Part shown: positions 35,901 to 43,975 of the stretch, piece by piece | Layout of the letters: each line of letters opens with the position of its first letter | Numbering within the stretch: position 1 is the stretch's first letter | DNA from: Oerskovia flava | GTDB taxonomy: Bacteria; Actinomycetota; Actinomycetes; Actinomycetales; Cellulomonadaceae | DNA length: 57,706 nucleotides | Direction: 5' to 3' | NCBI RefSeq assembly: GCF_026163685.1 | Contig: NZ_JAOXSR010000014.1 | Location: forward strand, 1 to 57,706 | Made by a program: the position numbers and the translations under genes | The notes under the pieces: model-generated | Told to the model about the DNA's origin: nothing | Seen by the model: only the letters and a program-made list of their open reading frames with translations | Databases searched by the model: none

Positions 35901-37813
35901 ACGGCGAAGGCGCGGACGCCTACGGCACAGGACCGTTCAGGATCTCCGTGGTCTGCACCTACGACGACGACGGCGACGGACCGGGTGAGCCGCGCACGGT
36001 CTACGACGGCGAGATCGTGCTCGGTGCTGCCGGGCCGCTCGACGCGCAGATCGCCAACCTGCCCGCAGGCGCTGTGTGCGGCATCGAGGAGGTGGACGAC
36101 GCGGGGGCGACGGGCGCCGTCGTCGTGCCGGACTCGGTGACGGTCGGATCCGGCGAGACCGCCGAGGTGGTCATCACCAACACGTTCGACGTCGGCTCGG
36201 TCCAGGTGGACAAGGAGCTCGACGGGCTCGGTGCGCTCTACGGCCCCGGCCCGTTCGAGGTCACGCTCGCGTGCACCTACGAGGACGTCGACCTCACGAT
36301 CCCCGGCGGTGACGTGCGCGAGCTCGTGCCCGGGGAGCCGGTCGTGTACGACGGTCTGCCCGTCGGGGCGGAGTGCACCGTCACCGAGACGGAGACCTTC
36401 GGTGCGTCGTCGACGACCATGAGCGTCGACGGTGGTGAGCCGACGGACGGGACGGTGGTCGAGGTCACGGTCCCGCCCGTGGACGGCGGCTCGCCGACCG
36501 CGGTGACCGTCGCGGTGACGAACACGTTCCTCACCGCCCCGCTGGTCGTGACCAAGGTCGTGGACGGCGACGCGGCGCAGTTCGCTCCGCCGATGCCGGA
36601 CCTCCCGCCCTTGCCGGACGTCCCCGACGGCCCGATCGATCCGACGACGCTCGCGGAGCTCCTGGAAGAGCTGGAGGAGTACCTGGCGGCGGTGCCGTTC
36701 GACGAGTTCCCCTACGCGGTGACGCTCGAGTGCACGACGTCGCAGGGCGCACCGGTCGACCTCATCCCGGGCGGACCGGACCGCCGCTTCGGCCCGGGCT
36801 TCCCGGCGCTGTACTTCGGGCTGCAGGACGGCGACACGTGCACCCTCACGGAGACGGAGACCGGTGGGGCGACATCGGTGGAGTACACACCGGACCCCGT
36901 CGTCATCACCGGCACGGCGAGCGCCCTCGAGCCCGTGACGGCCGTCGTGACGAACACGTTCGACACCGGGGCGATCGAGGTGACCAAGCTCGTCGCCGGC
37001 GACGGCGCCGACGCGTTCGGCGCGGGGCCGTTCGCCGTGAACCTCGCCTGTACCTTCGAGGGCGAGCCGATCGACGTCCCGGGCGGCGCGCAGCGAGCGA
37101 TCGTGGGCGACGAGACGGTCGACTACGACGGCCTGCCGATCGGTGCGGAGTGCGTTGTGACGGAGACCGCCGCGGGTGGTGCGTCGTCGACGACGGTGTC
37201 GGCGACCGTGGAGGGCGGAGAACCCGGCGCGGCGACCGTCGGAGCGGACCCGGAACAGGTCACGGTGACGAACGTGTTCGACGTCGGCCAGGTCGTCGTG
37301 GCCAAGTCGCTGTCCGGGTCCGGCGCGTCCGAGCACCGCGAGGACGAGTTCGTCGTCTCGCTGACGTGCACGTGGGACGTCGACGGGGAGGCGCGCGACG
37401 TGGTGGTTCCCGGCGGCGCGGAACGCACGCTCTCCGCGGACGGCGACTGGACCGCGGTGTACGAGCAGGTACCCCAGGGTGCGACGTGCACCGTCACGGA
37501 GACCGGCACGGGCGCCGCGGACGAGGTGCGGATCGAGGTCGCGGGCACCGACGTGACCGTCGACCCCGGTGACGCGGCGGCGGAGTCGGAAACGTTCACG
37601 GTGCCGACGGGCGACGGCTCACGGACCGACGTGCGCGTGGTCAACTCCTTCACGAGCGAGGGGGCGAGCGGGGGTGGCGGCAGCCTGCCCGTCACGGGCG
37701 CGCGGCTCGGCGCGCTGACCGTCCTCGTCGTCCTCCTCGTCGGCACCGGAACCCTGCTCGTGGTCACCCGTCGTCCGGTGCCGGGCGCGGGCGCGCTCGG
37801 AGGTGTCGACTGA
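29903..37813 (+). CDS. Giant LPVTG wall-anchored repeat protein
   Basis: A 2636-residue surface protein. GTG 29903 follows GGAGG at five bases (ATG 29909 is an alternative). After a signal peptide (cleavage near ALPAAAAS), residues about 50-1700 hold roughly ten Ig-like DUF11-type units (for example VTASKSFDPATVSAGAPTTV). Residues about 1770-2570 hold seven units of about 100-140 residues resembling DUF5979/CnaB folds. Each has a first-strand Lys (VTKVV), a central Glu (TVTETE) and a final Asn (VTNTFD), the triad expected for intramolecular isopeptide bonds, plus a Cys pair. The end is LPVTG, a hydrophobic helix and RR, a sortase signal. Probably a rod-like adhesin or stalk; ligand unknown. 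Confidence 0.92.
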   Translation: MIMVRRTSRGSAPRGALARRADRVRRGWAALGVTLLALPLALGPALPAAAASWGIQKTEISTGPYGPGDDVQWIVSVSCSDPNADPCVPTTLTDPLPDGMELVSASIQNQGGATGGAIVADTETDTVTYTADSVPNGGQVQILVTARVDPDLPFSQDGVPITNTATVVSDNAVEQSASDDIVPVVPLLLDSVTTKSIEPDGALAAPGTPATMTIGATNTSNDPVDTLVIQDPVDPTADPNPFTLLEYTGTGDITLPPNATEVTEEYWDGDSWEPLDDTVDPTTVQGVRYTFSGDIQPGATATIPVEVQQSDAVTDLTDSTTVTNDTSSFVTHGDDQSDPTTASDTYVITPPNNSVTASKSFDPATVSAGAPTTVTIGATNTGTPVDSLTITEPSPGTPSPFEGEDPITFTGFGPEGDGTGVTWPADATEATVTFTCADGATPSDSTTTTGTLPNPPPDCELTGFSVEFTGDIVSGGAASIPFTADTDPDQVPDDVTHPNEITAEVPNASGTAAADLVTLNDRLATETDKLIAPSQIPAVPGQSVIVQLPTQLLPFGPDGSTTNADQVVISDPTDPSDPGEFWENFTATSVRTTDVPAGSTLTVNYWDGTAWVEAPACGPFTGPTTASCDLPDGAEGVQFVYDSTGDGFPPGTQFQPNVTADYTGPADRDDPIENCGASSASSGTVDPTPPAEGCATVDPFPVDGTGDLDFVDKTFLGDQPVSVLARSDDQVTAQITWSTNGFSGVDPMVISDIADPESTPIADSFYDAFDLVRVEAIDSSVDPLIQYDQVESVELFVDGAWIDASGDPCPCAGSFPGYTLTADEQAAATSVRLTYTENPDRAVTDPLAPQPGDGVARSTQADGRHLDLTFEVRDDKRSDGSPVLGSTQGTLYNTDDPGLVNDTARGTATFDGDEYTDVDDDDVLIIDQPLNVTVAKDWTGGPISVPPPGTPLEFYPTTTVTVAGTNASAAKVDQLRLADPTDPGSGTVQTADGTTPFDAFTLRSVQIDPPTGAETSAVTLYYAGGTISTPALTEAEAEALTAAELVDVVGVEVVYDGLVEPGATGSMDLTLQLRELDRYTGEPVTVADDNPVPNGAAATIADPGGTDDDVRLANDDATMELQDAAIGLEVGKSFSPDTVVEPNNGQGGVDDAPVVMTLTGQPLGPSRAVEMVLTDDEPQFWNQYDLVGFDPSATLVTPIQQVQVDAFTGGTFTGDADGVTVTGGAWVTGTPASTFALPDGVDPAGVQGLRFTFTRTDGSVWENPATPTQAVPIQILRRDELRTGGPVLPDLEANPAAPGEDGPGVASNDVQGVVTGADLVVDPGTGDVVPVSATDETDASILYQHATNAVEIVKDFNGDVTGGTEPPDAVVPMNIAVTNTGDRPIVDPVIVDDPMPADADGPQLRLADGVDDPYSYVLAGDAPVPANGTPLPTDPDQVTVDADGDLAGLTFTFPEGTVLEVGQTYTITVQVQFRVTLAAGTVVENTAGVTGDRPWDGCVTRLNDETGACEADADVQTIPSAVLAQSKLVKATDDDELDVFVDPDPVAPDVPGGCVPNAAGFYAYPCTPVVPPGHDETWRIRVDNVGNLPLDKVVIYDRLPTPGDTGSSTDSPRNSQFTPILSNDPPPQLVNAPLGSTTTFSYTTVDDYCMDDLNQPLNEPVCPTDDPTTGWVELTADTSDETYAQITAIKAVVEMADGNLFAPGQFIALEGTTTTPPLVPVAGDRAIAYNSAAASGVTVTNQGEFPLLSAEGTKVGVATASGPLSVIKMAIGEGSEYAPESFELFVQCTSAPGTWVETVMDPIPITVVPGAPTVVPDLPYGAECTITEDGTNGETELIVGTVTIDSEDPADPTTIVAVNRYDLSSIELSKEVVTDAVDQDGAPVPFGPFEATVDCTFLGSPVYAEGYGPDDPMVVTLEDGETVELIGLPVGSQCTVTETGTGNASSVTITVEQPVTEPVVTDGPVADLTLVGDVLGQSTNDVTLTNTYDVGAIDLTKVVDGEGADAYGTGPFRISVVCTYDDDGDGPGEPRTVYDGEIVLGAAGPLDAQIANLPAGAVCGIEEVDDAGATGAVVVPDSVTVGSGETAEVVITNTFDVGSVQVDKELDGLGALYGPGPFEVTLACTYEDVDLTIPGGDVRELVPGEPVVYDGLPVGAECTVTETETFGASSTTMSVDGGEPTDGTVVEVTVPPVDGGSPTAVTVAVTNTFLTAPLVVTKVVDGDAAQFAPPMPDLPPLPDVPDGPIDPTTLAELLEELEEYLAAVPFDEFPYAVTLECTTSQGAPVDLIPGGPDRRFGPGFPALYFGLQDGDTCTLTETETGGATSVEYTPDPVVITGTASALEPVTAVVTNTFDTGAIEVTKLVAGDGADAFGAGPFAVNLACTFEGEPIDVPGGAQRAIVGDETVDYDGLPIGAECVVTETAAGGASSTTVSATVEGGEPGAATVGADPEQVTVTNVFDVGQVVVAKSLSGSGASEHREDEFVVSLTCTWDVDGEARDVVVPGGAERTLSADGDWTAVYEQVPQGATCTVTETGTGAADEVRIEVAGTDVTVDPGDAAAESETFTVPTGDGSRTDVRVVNSFTSEGASGGGGSLPVTGARLGALTVLVVLLVGTGTLLVVTRRPVPGAGALGGVD

Positions 37814-39608
37814 CCGCCGGCGCGCGCACGTCGTGAGCATCCGTCCAGTACGTGCGGTGCGGACGTGGTGGGCCGAGACACGTCCCGCGACGGGGACGTT
37901 CTGGCGCTCGACGGGCGCCGGTGTGCCGGGCGCCGTCGGTGGCGTCCCCGACGGTATGGCGGCAGCCACCCTCGTCGGCGTCAACCCGATCCACGGCCTC
38001 TACGCGACGGCCATCGGCCGCATCGCCGGTGGTCTGACGGTCGACTCACGGCTGATGGTCGTGACGACCACCAGCGCGGCGGCACTTGCTGCCGGCTCTG
38101 CGCTCAGTGGTGTCGCCCCTGACGAGCGGCTCTCCGCACTCTTCCTCCTGACGACGCTCGCGGGCGTCGTGATGCTGGGCGCCGGGCTTCTGGGCCTGGG
38201 CCGGCTCACGGGATTCGTGTCGCACTCGGTCATGACGGGGTTCCTCACCGGGGTGTCGGTCAACATCCTCCTCGGACAGCTCGACGACCTCACGGGCACG
38301 GAGCCGCCGGGCTCGCTCGCCGTCGTCCAGGCGTACGAGGTGCTGCGTGCGCCGGGGACGTGGGACCTGCCGACACTCCTCGTCGGCGCCGGTTCCGTGC
38401 TCCTGCTGGTGCTGCTCGCCCGGACCCGGCTCGCGGCGTTCGCCGCGGTCGTCGCGCTCGTCGCGGCGTCCCTCGGGGTATGGCTCACGCAGGCGGCGTC
38501 CGTGCGGCTCGTGGCAGACGCGGGTGCCATTCCGAGCGGGCTGCCGGCACCCGTCCTCCCGGACCTCGGGTCGTTCTCCGTCGAGGTCGCGCTGGGCGCG
38601 TTCGCGGTCGCGGCGATCGTGCTCGTGCAGGGCGCCGGGGTCGCCGAGTCCGTGCCGAACCCCGGCGGGCGCCGTGCGAACCCCGACCGGAACTTCGTCG
38701 CCCAGGGTGTCGCCAACATGGCGGTCGGCGTCTTCCGCGGCATCCCCGTGGGGGGCTCGGTCGGCCAGACCGCTGTGAGTGTCTCCGCAGGGGCGCGGGA
38801 CCGGTGGGCCGGGATCATGTCGGGCGTGTGGGTGCTCGTGGTGCTCGTTGCACTCTCCGGCCCCGTCGGGGCGGTCCCGTCGGCGACTCTCGCCGCGGTG
38901 CTCGTCGTCGCGTCGGTCGCGTCGATCCGGGTCTCTGCCATGGCCACGGCCTGGCACACCGGGGGGCAGTCACAGGTCGCCATGGCGACGACCTTCCTCG
39001 CCACGCTCCTCCTGCCGGTCGCCGCCGCGGTCGGGATCGGTGCCGCGCTCTCGATCCTGCTGCAGGCGAACCGGGAGTCGCAGGACCTGCGGATCGTGCG
39101 CCTCGTGCCGCTCGAGGGAGGCCGCTATCGCGAGGAACGCTCGCCCCACCGGCTCGAAGCCCGCTCCGTCACCGTGCTCGATGTCTACGGGAGCCTCTTC
39201 TACGCAGGTGCGCGTGCGCTGGAGGCGGCGTTGCCGGAGCCTGCACGGGCGCAGGACGCTGTTGTGGTGCTCCGCATGCGGGGCCGTGCGAGCCTCGGCG
39301 CGACGGCCTTCACCGTGCTCGCCCGCTACGCCGACCGGCTGGGCGAGCACGGTGGCCGGCTGTACGTCAGCGGCGTCGAACCCGCGCTCGTGGAGACGTT
39401 CGACCGGGTGATCGACCTGCAGAGGCACGAGCGCATCACGGTCTTCCCTGCTCGGCCGGTGCTGGGGGAGTCCACGGCTGACGCTCTGCGTCATGCCGAG
39501 GCATGGCTCGTGCGTGGGGTCGAGACCGTCGAGAGCCCTGTCGAGGTTCAGGACGGGCTCGTCACGAGGCTGTGGGCGCGGCTGCGCTCGACGTGGCGTC
39601 GCCGCTGA
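37803..39608 (+). CDS. SulP-family anion transporter with STAS domain (first copy)
   Basis: A 601-residue SulP/SLC26-type transporter. It has about 12-14 membrane segments (PDGMAAATLVGVNPIHGLYATAIG at the start, then GRRANPDRNFVAQGVANMAVG and IPVGGSVGQTAVSVSAGA) and a C-terminal STAS domain (about 445-560; ARSVTVLDVYGSLFYAGARAL). Substrate could be sulfate, bicarbonate or another anion. GTG 37803 overlaps the end of the giant surface gene by 11 bases; GTG 37833 would avoid the overlap, and neither has a good ribosome site. Its 3' end faces the GAP-family gene. Confidence 0.88.
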   Translation: MSTDRRRAHVVSIRPVRAVRTWWAETRPATGTFWRSTGAGVPGAVGGVPDGMAAATLVGVNPIHGLYATAIGRIAGGLTVDSRLMVVTTTSAAALAAGSALSGVAPDERLSALFLLTTLAGVVMLGAGLLGLGRLTGFVSHSVMTGFLTGVSVNILLGQLDDLTGTEPPGSLAVVQAYEVLRAPGTWDLPTLLVGAGSVLLLVLLARTRLAAFAAVVALVAASLGVWLTQAASVRLVADAGAIPSGLPAPVLPDLGSFSVEVALGAFAVAAIVLVQGAGVAESVPNPGGRRANPDRNFVAQGVANMAVGVFRGIPVGGSVGQTAVSVSAGARDRWAGIMSGVWVLVVLVALSGPVGAVPSATLAAVLVVASVASIRVSAMATAWHTGGQSQVAMATTFLATLLLPVAAAVGIGAALSILLQANRESQDLRIVRLVPLEGGRYREERSPHRLEARSVTVLDVYGSLFYAGARALEAALPEPARAQDAVVVLRMRGRASLGATAFTVLARYADRLGEHGGRLYVSGVEPALVETFDRVIDLQRHERITVFPARPVLGESTADALRHAEAWLVRGVETVESPVEVQDGLVTRLWARLRSTWRRR

Positions 39609-39635
39609 TGAGATCGCGGTCGGGCTGAGGACGCG

Positions 39636-40358
39636 TCAGGTCCCGACGAGCGCCGAGACGCCCTTCTGGATCTGCAGCACGGCGATGAAGAGCAGCAGCG
39701 CAGCGTTGAGAACGCTGGTGTGTGCGGCGATCCAGCGCCGGACGTGGTCGAGCGACGGCTCGGCGCGCGGCCCTGCGGCGAGGCGCCAGCAGACTGGGAC
39801 GGCGATGGGGAGGGTGCCGGCGAGCCCGAAGACGACGAGCGACCCGACGGCCGCCGTCGTGGGCACCTCGGCGAGCCGGATCTCGAGGGCGGCGAGGAAC
39901 GCGAACGAGACGTCGACAGGGTTGAGGGCGAAGATCCCGAGCCCGAGCAGGAAGGAGCGTCCCGGGGTGAAGGTATCGACCGCCTGCAGCCAGCCGGGCA
40001 GCTGGGGGGCGGCGGCCGCGACCTCGCGCGGGCTCCCGGCTGCGGCCATCTGCTGCTTGCGGCTCGACCCGCGTCGGTAGACGAAGACCGTCGCGTAGAG
40101 GAGCCCTGCACCGAGGAGAAGCCGGATGACCGGCACCCACAGCGGTGGCGTGCGCCTCTCGTGGACCTCGAGCGCGTCGAGCAGGACGAAGCTCAGCGCG
40201 AGGACCAGGGCGAGGCCGACCACCCAGCCGACGAGGAAGAGGACGCCGTTCGTCCGCGCACGCTGCGAGAGGAGCACGGCGACGAGAGCCATGATCGCGA
40301 GCGGGCTCATGACGATGCCGAGCCCGAGCGGCAGCAGCTCGAGGACCAGCGCGCCCAC
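39636..40358 (-). CDS. GAP/LysE-like membrane protein (first copy)
   Basis: A 240-residue protein with six predicted helices, of the GAP (Sap, sulfolipid-addressing) family related to LysE exporters. Landmarks are GLGIVMSPLAIMALVAVLLS and the central VDTFTPGRSFLLGLGIFALNPVDVSF. GTG 40358 begins two bases past the stop of the SulP gene upstream on the same strand, with GGAGGG as ribosome site inside that gene's end, so the two are an operon. A related protein at 42819 shares the layout. The transported compound is unknown. Confidence 0.85.
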   Translation of the reverse strand: MGALVLELLPLGLGIVMSPLAIMALVAVLLSQRARTNGVLFLVGWVVGLALVLALSFVLLDALEVHERRTPPLWVPVIRLLLGAGLLYATVFVYRRGSSRKQQMAAAGSPREVAAAAPQLPGWLQAVDTFTPGRSFLLGLGIFALNPVDVSFAFLAALEIRLAEVPTTAAVGSLVVFGLAGTLPIAVPVCWRLAAGPRAEPSLDHVRRWIAAHTSVLNAALLLFIAVLQIQKGVSALVGT

Positions 40359-40360
40359 GG

Positions 40361-42133
40361 TCAGCCCTCCGCCCCGCGGTGCGCGGCGATCGCGCTCTCG
40401 ACGTCGGGGTAGATCTCGGGTCTCTCGTCTGCGGCGACGGCGGACCGCAGCTCGTCCCGCACCTGGCCGACGTTGCGGGCGAGGACGAGCGTGGCGCCCT
40501 GCCGGGCGAGGTCCGTGCGGAGGGTCGCCAGCATCCCCGCGGCATCGACGTCGACGAACGGCACGGTCTCGGTGTCGAGCACCACGAGGTGCGGGCGTCC
40601 GTCCGCGACCATGTCCCGTACCCGGCTGCGTACCGTGTCGGCGTTGGCGAAGAACAACCCGGACTCGACGCGCACCACCAGCACGCCCGGGATCGACGTG
40701 CCGCCGTCTGCGCCGAGCGCGGCCCGGCGCTCGGCGTCGACCCACCGTCCGTCGGTGGTGCGCGCGAGGAGTGCGACGTGCGGCCGGGATGCTCGGGAGA
40801 GCAGCAGGAACAGGGACAGCAGGACGCCGATGACGAGACCCGGCAGGGTGTCGAAGACCAGGACACCGAGCGTCGTCGCGGCCGCGGCGTAGAAGTCGTG
40901 GCGTGCGGCGTTGCCGTAGAGGCGGCGCATCGTCGGGGTCTGCAAGCCGTACAGACGGCGCAACGACCGCACGTCGACGAGCTCGATCACCGCGGCGATG
41001 ACCACGGCAGCGAGGGTCGCCTCGGGCAGCGACTCGAAGACCGGTGTGAGGAAGAGGAGCGTGAGGACGGTGAGCACGGCGGCCGTGAGACCCGAGACCT
41101 GGCTCTTGGCGCCGGCCCCGCCGTTGACGGCCGTCTTGGAGAGGCTGCCGTTCACGACCATCCCCGACGCGAGACCGGAACCGAGATTCGCGGCACCCAT
41201 ACCGATCAGCTCGCGGTTCGGGTCGATGTCGTACCCCTCGCGGGCCGCGTACGCCTTGGCCGCACCGAGCGCCTCGGCGAACCCCACGAGCATCACGCCG
41301 GCGCACGGGCCGAGGAGCGACGTGTAGTCCCCCCAGGACACGTCGGGTAGGCCGAGAGCAGGCAGTCCCGCGTCGATCGGCCCGACGATCGCGACACCCT
41401 CGTCGTCGAGCGAGAGCACCAGGATCGCGACGATCCCGACCGCGACGGCGACGAGCGACCCGGGCACCTTCGGCGCCCAGCGGCGGATCGCGAGCAGCGC
41501 GGCGAGCGTGACGACGCCGAGGGCGGCGGTCGGCAGGCTCGTCGTGCCGAGCTGGGCGAGGATCGCCCATGCCTTCTCGAAGAAGTTCCCCTCGCCCTTC
41601 TCGACGCCGAGAAAGGCCGGGACCTGGCCGATGATGATGACGAGCGCCATCCCGACGATGAAGCCCTTGAGGACGGGTTCGGAGATGAACGACGCGATGA
41701 AGCCGAGTCGCGCGATCCCCGCGACCAGGCACAGCACGCCGGTCACCAGCGCGACCGCCGTCGTCAGTGCCGTGAAGACGGCGGGGTCGCCCGGGGCGTA
41801 CAGGGCGACGACACCCGCAGACAGTGCCGCGGTCGCGGACATCGGGCCGACGACGAGGTGCCGCGAGCTACCGAACACGGTGTAGAGGACGAGCGAGGGC
41901 GCCGCGGCGTACAGGCCGACCACGGGGGAGACCCCGGCGATCGTGGCGTACGCGAGCGATTCCGGGACGAGCACGGCCCAGACCGTGAGACCCGCGATCA
42001 GGTCGCTCCTGAGCCAGCCCCGCTGGTAGCCGCGCAGAGAGCCGAACAGGAGCGGTGTGGTGCGCGTGCCTCGACTGCTCGACGGCTGTGGAGCCTCGCC
42101 CGCAGGACGGACGACCTTGCCGGGTCCGGACAA
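40361..42133 (-). CDS. SulP-family anion transporter with STAS domain (second copy)
   Basis: A 590-residue SulP transporter (AVLVPESLAYATIAGVSPVVGLYA; then SLSKTAVNGGAGAKSQVSG and GLASGMVVNG). Its STAS domain (about 475-590) contains LVVLDTETVPFVDVDAAGML, where the usual phosphorylatable Ser/Thr after the Asp is Ala. The start is TTG 42133: GGAGG lies seven bases upstream and no ATG or GTG fits. It is less similar to the 37803 SulP than expected of a recent duplicate. It is the first gene of the SulP-GAP operon and divergent from the DUF1269 gene. Confidence 0.9.
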   Translation of the reverse strand: MSGPGKVVRPAGEAPQPSSSRGTRTTPLLFGSLRGYQRGWLRSDLIAGLTVWAVLVPESLAYATIAGVSPVVGLYAAAPSLVLYTVFGSSRHLVVGPMSATAALSAGVVALYAPGDPAVFTALTTAVALVTGVLCLVAGIARLGFIASFISEPVLKGFIVGMALVIIIGQVPAFLGVEKGEGNFFEKAWAILAQLGTTSLPTAALGVVTLAALLAIRRWAPKVPGSLVAVAVGIVAILVLSLDDEGVAIVGPIDAGLPALGLPDVSWGDYTSLLGPCAGVMLVGFAEALGAAKAYAAREGYDIDPNRELIGMGAANLGSGLASGMVVNGSLSKTAVNGGAGAKSQVSGLTAAVLTVLTLLFLTPVFESLPEATLAAVVIAAVIELVDVRSLRRLYGLQTPTMRRLYGNAARHDFYAAAATTLGVLVFDTLPGLVIGVLLSLFLLLSRASRPHVALLARTTDGRWVDAERRAALGADGGTSIPGVLVVRVESGLFFANADTVRSRVRDMVADGRPHLVVLDTETVPFVDVDAAGMLATLRTDLARQGATLVLARNVGQVRDELRSAVAADERPEIYPDVESAIAAHRGAEG

Positions 42134-42306
42134 CGTTCGCCTCCGCTCGTTCGGGGAGTCCCCCGGAACAGATCATCTCGTGAATCCGGCGGACCGCCAG
42201 CGGAGCGACCCGGCTCACTCTCGACGCGCGCACCCGGGCGAGGGCGGCTAGTTTCGAAGCGGCTCGTGCGGTTGCGCCGAGCGACGGCAACGGAGAAGGG
42301 ACGAAC

Positions 42307-42804
42307 ATGGCAACGCTGACCGTGTGGAAGTTCGAGACCCCCGACGGGGCTCAGCAGGCTGAGGACGCCCTCTTCAGGCTGCAGAAGCAGGAGCTCATCC
42401 AGGTCCAGGACGCAGCGACCGTGTCCTGGGAAGAGGGCAAGAAGAAGCCGAAGACCCGCCAGGCGAACAGCACGACGGCTGCCGGCGCGCTCGGCGGAAC
42501 CTTCTGGGGCCTCCTCTTCGGTCTCCTCTTCTTCGTCCCGCTCCTGGGCGCGGCGATCGGTGCTGCGTCCGGAGCGCTCGGTGGCGCCCTGGCGGACGTC
42601 GGGATCGACGACGACTTCATCGACTCGGTCCGCAGCAAGGTCACCCCGGGCACCTCGGCCCTCTTCGTGCTGACGTCCGGCGGCGTTCTCGACCGTGTGC
42701 ACGACGCGCTGCAGGCCGAGGGCTTCGACGGCCAGCTGATCCAGACCAACCTCTCCGAGGACGAAGAGGCCAAGCTGCGCGCGGCCTTCGACGAGAGCGT
42801 CTGA
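42307..42804 (+). CDS. DUF1269 protein (first paralogue)
   Basis: A 165-residue protein of family DUF1269. An N-terminal alpha/beta domain (TLTVWKFETPDGAQQAEDAL, VSWEEGKKKPKTRQ) is interrupted by a glycine-rich hydrophobic hairpin (GGTFWGLLFGLLFFVPLLGAAIG) and closes with a second alpha/beta half (VTPGTSALFVLTS, IQTNLSEDEEAKLR). It probably associates with the membrane by the hairpin. Function is unknown. ATG 42307 has GAGAAGGGA upstream. The gene at 43976 encodes a clear paralogue in the same cluster. Confidence 0.85.
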   Translation: MATLTVWKFETPDGAQQAEDALFRLQKQELIQVQDAATVSWEEGKKKPKTRQANSTTAAGALGGTFWGLLFGLLFFVPLLGAAIGAASGALGGALADVGIDDDFIDSVRSKVTPGTSALFVLTSGGVLDRVHDALQAEGFDGQLIQTNLSEDEEAKLRAAFDESV

Positions 42805-42818
42805 GCGCCGAGGAGACG

Positions 42819-43493
42819 ATGATGGGAGCAGCGATCGGATCATCCCTCCCCGTCGCGGTGGGCGTGCTCGTCAGCCCGCTGCCGATCGTCGCCGTCGTCC
42901 TCATGCTCGTCAGCGGTCGAGCGAAGGCGAACGCGTTCGCCTTCCTCGCCGGGTGGTTCGTGGCGGTGGGGGCGGTGACTCTCGTCGTCGCGACGATCGC
43001 CGGCTCCGCCGCCTCGGGCGAGGCCGGCACCGCCACCTGGGTGGCGATCACGAAGATCGTCCTCGGGCTCCTGCTGCTTCTGCTCGCCGTGAAGCAGTGG
43101 CGAGGCCGGCCGCGAGACGGCGTGGAGCCGCCCGCCCCGACCTGGATGTCGGCGATCGACGCCTTCACCCCGGTCAAGGCTGCTGGTCTCGCCGTTCTCC
43201 TGGGCGCGGTCAACCCGAAGAACCTGCTCCTCGTGGTCTCGGGCGGCACCGCCATCGCTTCCGCTGCCGCGGGGGACACGACCGTCCAGGTCGTCGCCGC
43301 GATCGTGTTCGCGATCATCGCGAGCCTCGGGGTCGCGACACCGATCTTCATCTACGTGTTCATGGGGCAGCGAGCGGGCGTGATGCTCGACGAGCTCAAG
43401 ACGTGGATGATCCACCACAACGCGGTCATCATGGCCGTCCTGCTGCTCGTGCTCGGGTCGAAGATGCTCGGTGACGGACTCACCGTGCTCTGA
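42819..43493 (+). CDS. GAP/LysE-like membrane protein (second copy)
   Basis: A 224-residue six-helix protein (VAVGVLVSPLPIVAVVLMLV, AIDAFTPVKAAGLAVLLGAVNPKNL). It shares with the 39636 protein the SPL motif in helix 1 and the DxFTP...NP motif in the centre. GAGGAG precedes ATG 42819. It starts 14 bases after the DUF1269 gene and is in the same transcription unit. Members of this family export glycopeptidolipid or sulfolipid precursors in mycobacteria; that role is not transferable with confidence here. Confidence 0.85.
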   Translation: MMGAAIGSSLPVAVGVLVSPLPIVAVVLMLVSGRAKANAFAFLAGWFVAVGAVTLVVATIAGSAASGEAGTATWVAITKIVLGLLLLLLAVKQWRGRPRDGVEPPAPTWMSAIDAFTPVKAAGLAVLLGAVNPKNLLLVVSGGTAIASAAAGDTTVQVVAAIVFAIIASLGVATPIFIYVFMGQRAGVMLDELKTWMIHHNAVIMAVLLLVLGSKMLGDGLTVL

Positions 43494-43538
43494 CGCCGCA
43501 CCATCGTCGTGTCGGATCGAGGTCCTTGGAGGACTGCT

Positions 43539-43946
43539 ATGCCACGTTCGTCGCAGGTCACCGTGTGGGTCGGATGGGTCTGGTTCGCCGGCGTCGTCCT
43601 GCTGACCGTCGGATTCTTCAACGCCATCAGCGGTCTGGTCGCGGTCTTCTCCCCGAACAGCCTCGTCGGGGTGACGGACGAGGGGATCGTCGTCCTCGAC
43701 GTGTCGACGTGGGGATGGATCCACCTCGTCATCGGCGTCCTGCTCGTGCTGACGGCCTTCGCCCTCTTCGCGGGCAAGGGGTGGGCGCGCATGGTCGCGA
43801 TCGTCCTCGTGGTCCTCAACGCGCTCGCGCAGTTCACGACGCTGCAGGTCACGCCCTGGTGGTCGCTCGTCACGATCGTGCTCGACATCTTCGTCCTGTG
43901 GGCGCTCGTCGTCCACGGTGACGAGGCCGAACGGGCCGCGCACTGA
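43539..43946 (+). CDS. DUF7144-family four-helix membrane protein
   Basis: A 135-residue protein with four membrane helices (VGWVWFAGVVLLTVGFFNAISG; WGWIHLVIGVLLVLTAFALF; WARMVAIVLVVLNALAQF; SLVTIVLDIFVLWALVVHG). Families with this layout are common in actinobacteria next to DUF1269 genes and have no known function. GGAGG lies seven bases before ATG 43539. It lies between the second GAP gene and the second DUF1269 gene with gaps of 30-45 bases. Confidence 0.85.
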   Translation: MPRSSQVTVWVGWVWFAGVVLLTVGFFNAISGLVAVFSPNSLVGVTDEGIVVLDVSTWGWIHLVIGVLLVLTAFALFAGKGWARMVAIVLVVLNALAQFTTLQVTPWWSLVTIVLDIFVLWALVVHGDEAERAAH

Positions 43947-43975
43947 CGCGCCCAGCATCTGACCTGGAGGAGATC

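Noticed and set aside
33398-37336. A 1312-codon open minus-strand frame inside the giant surface gene
   Set aside because: Antisense of repeated GC-rich codons; composition dominated by Arg, Asp, Val and His without any domain.
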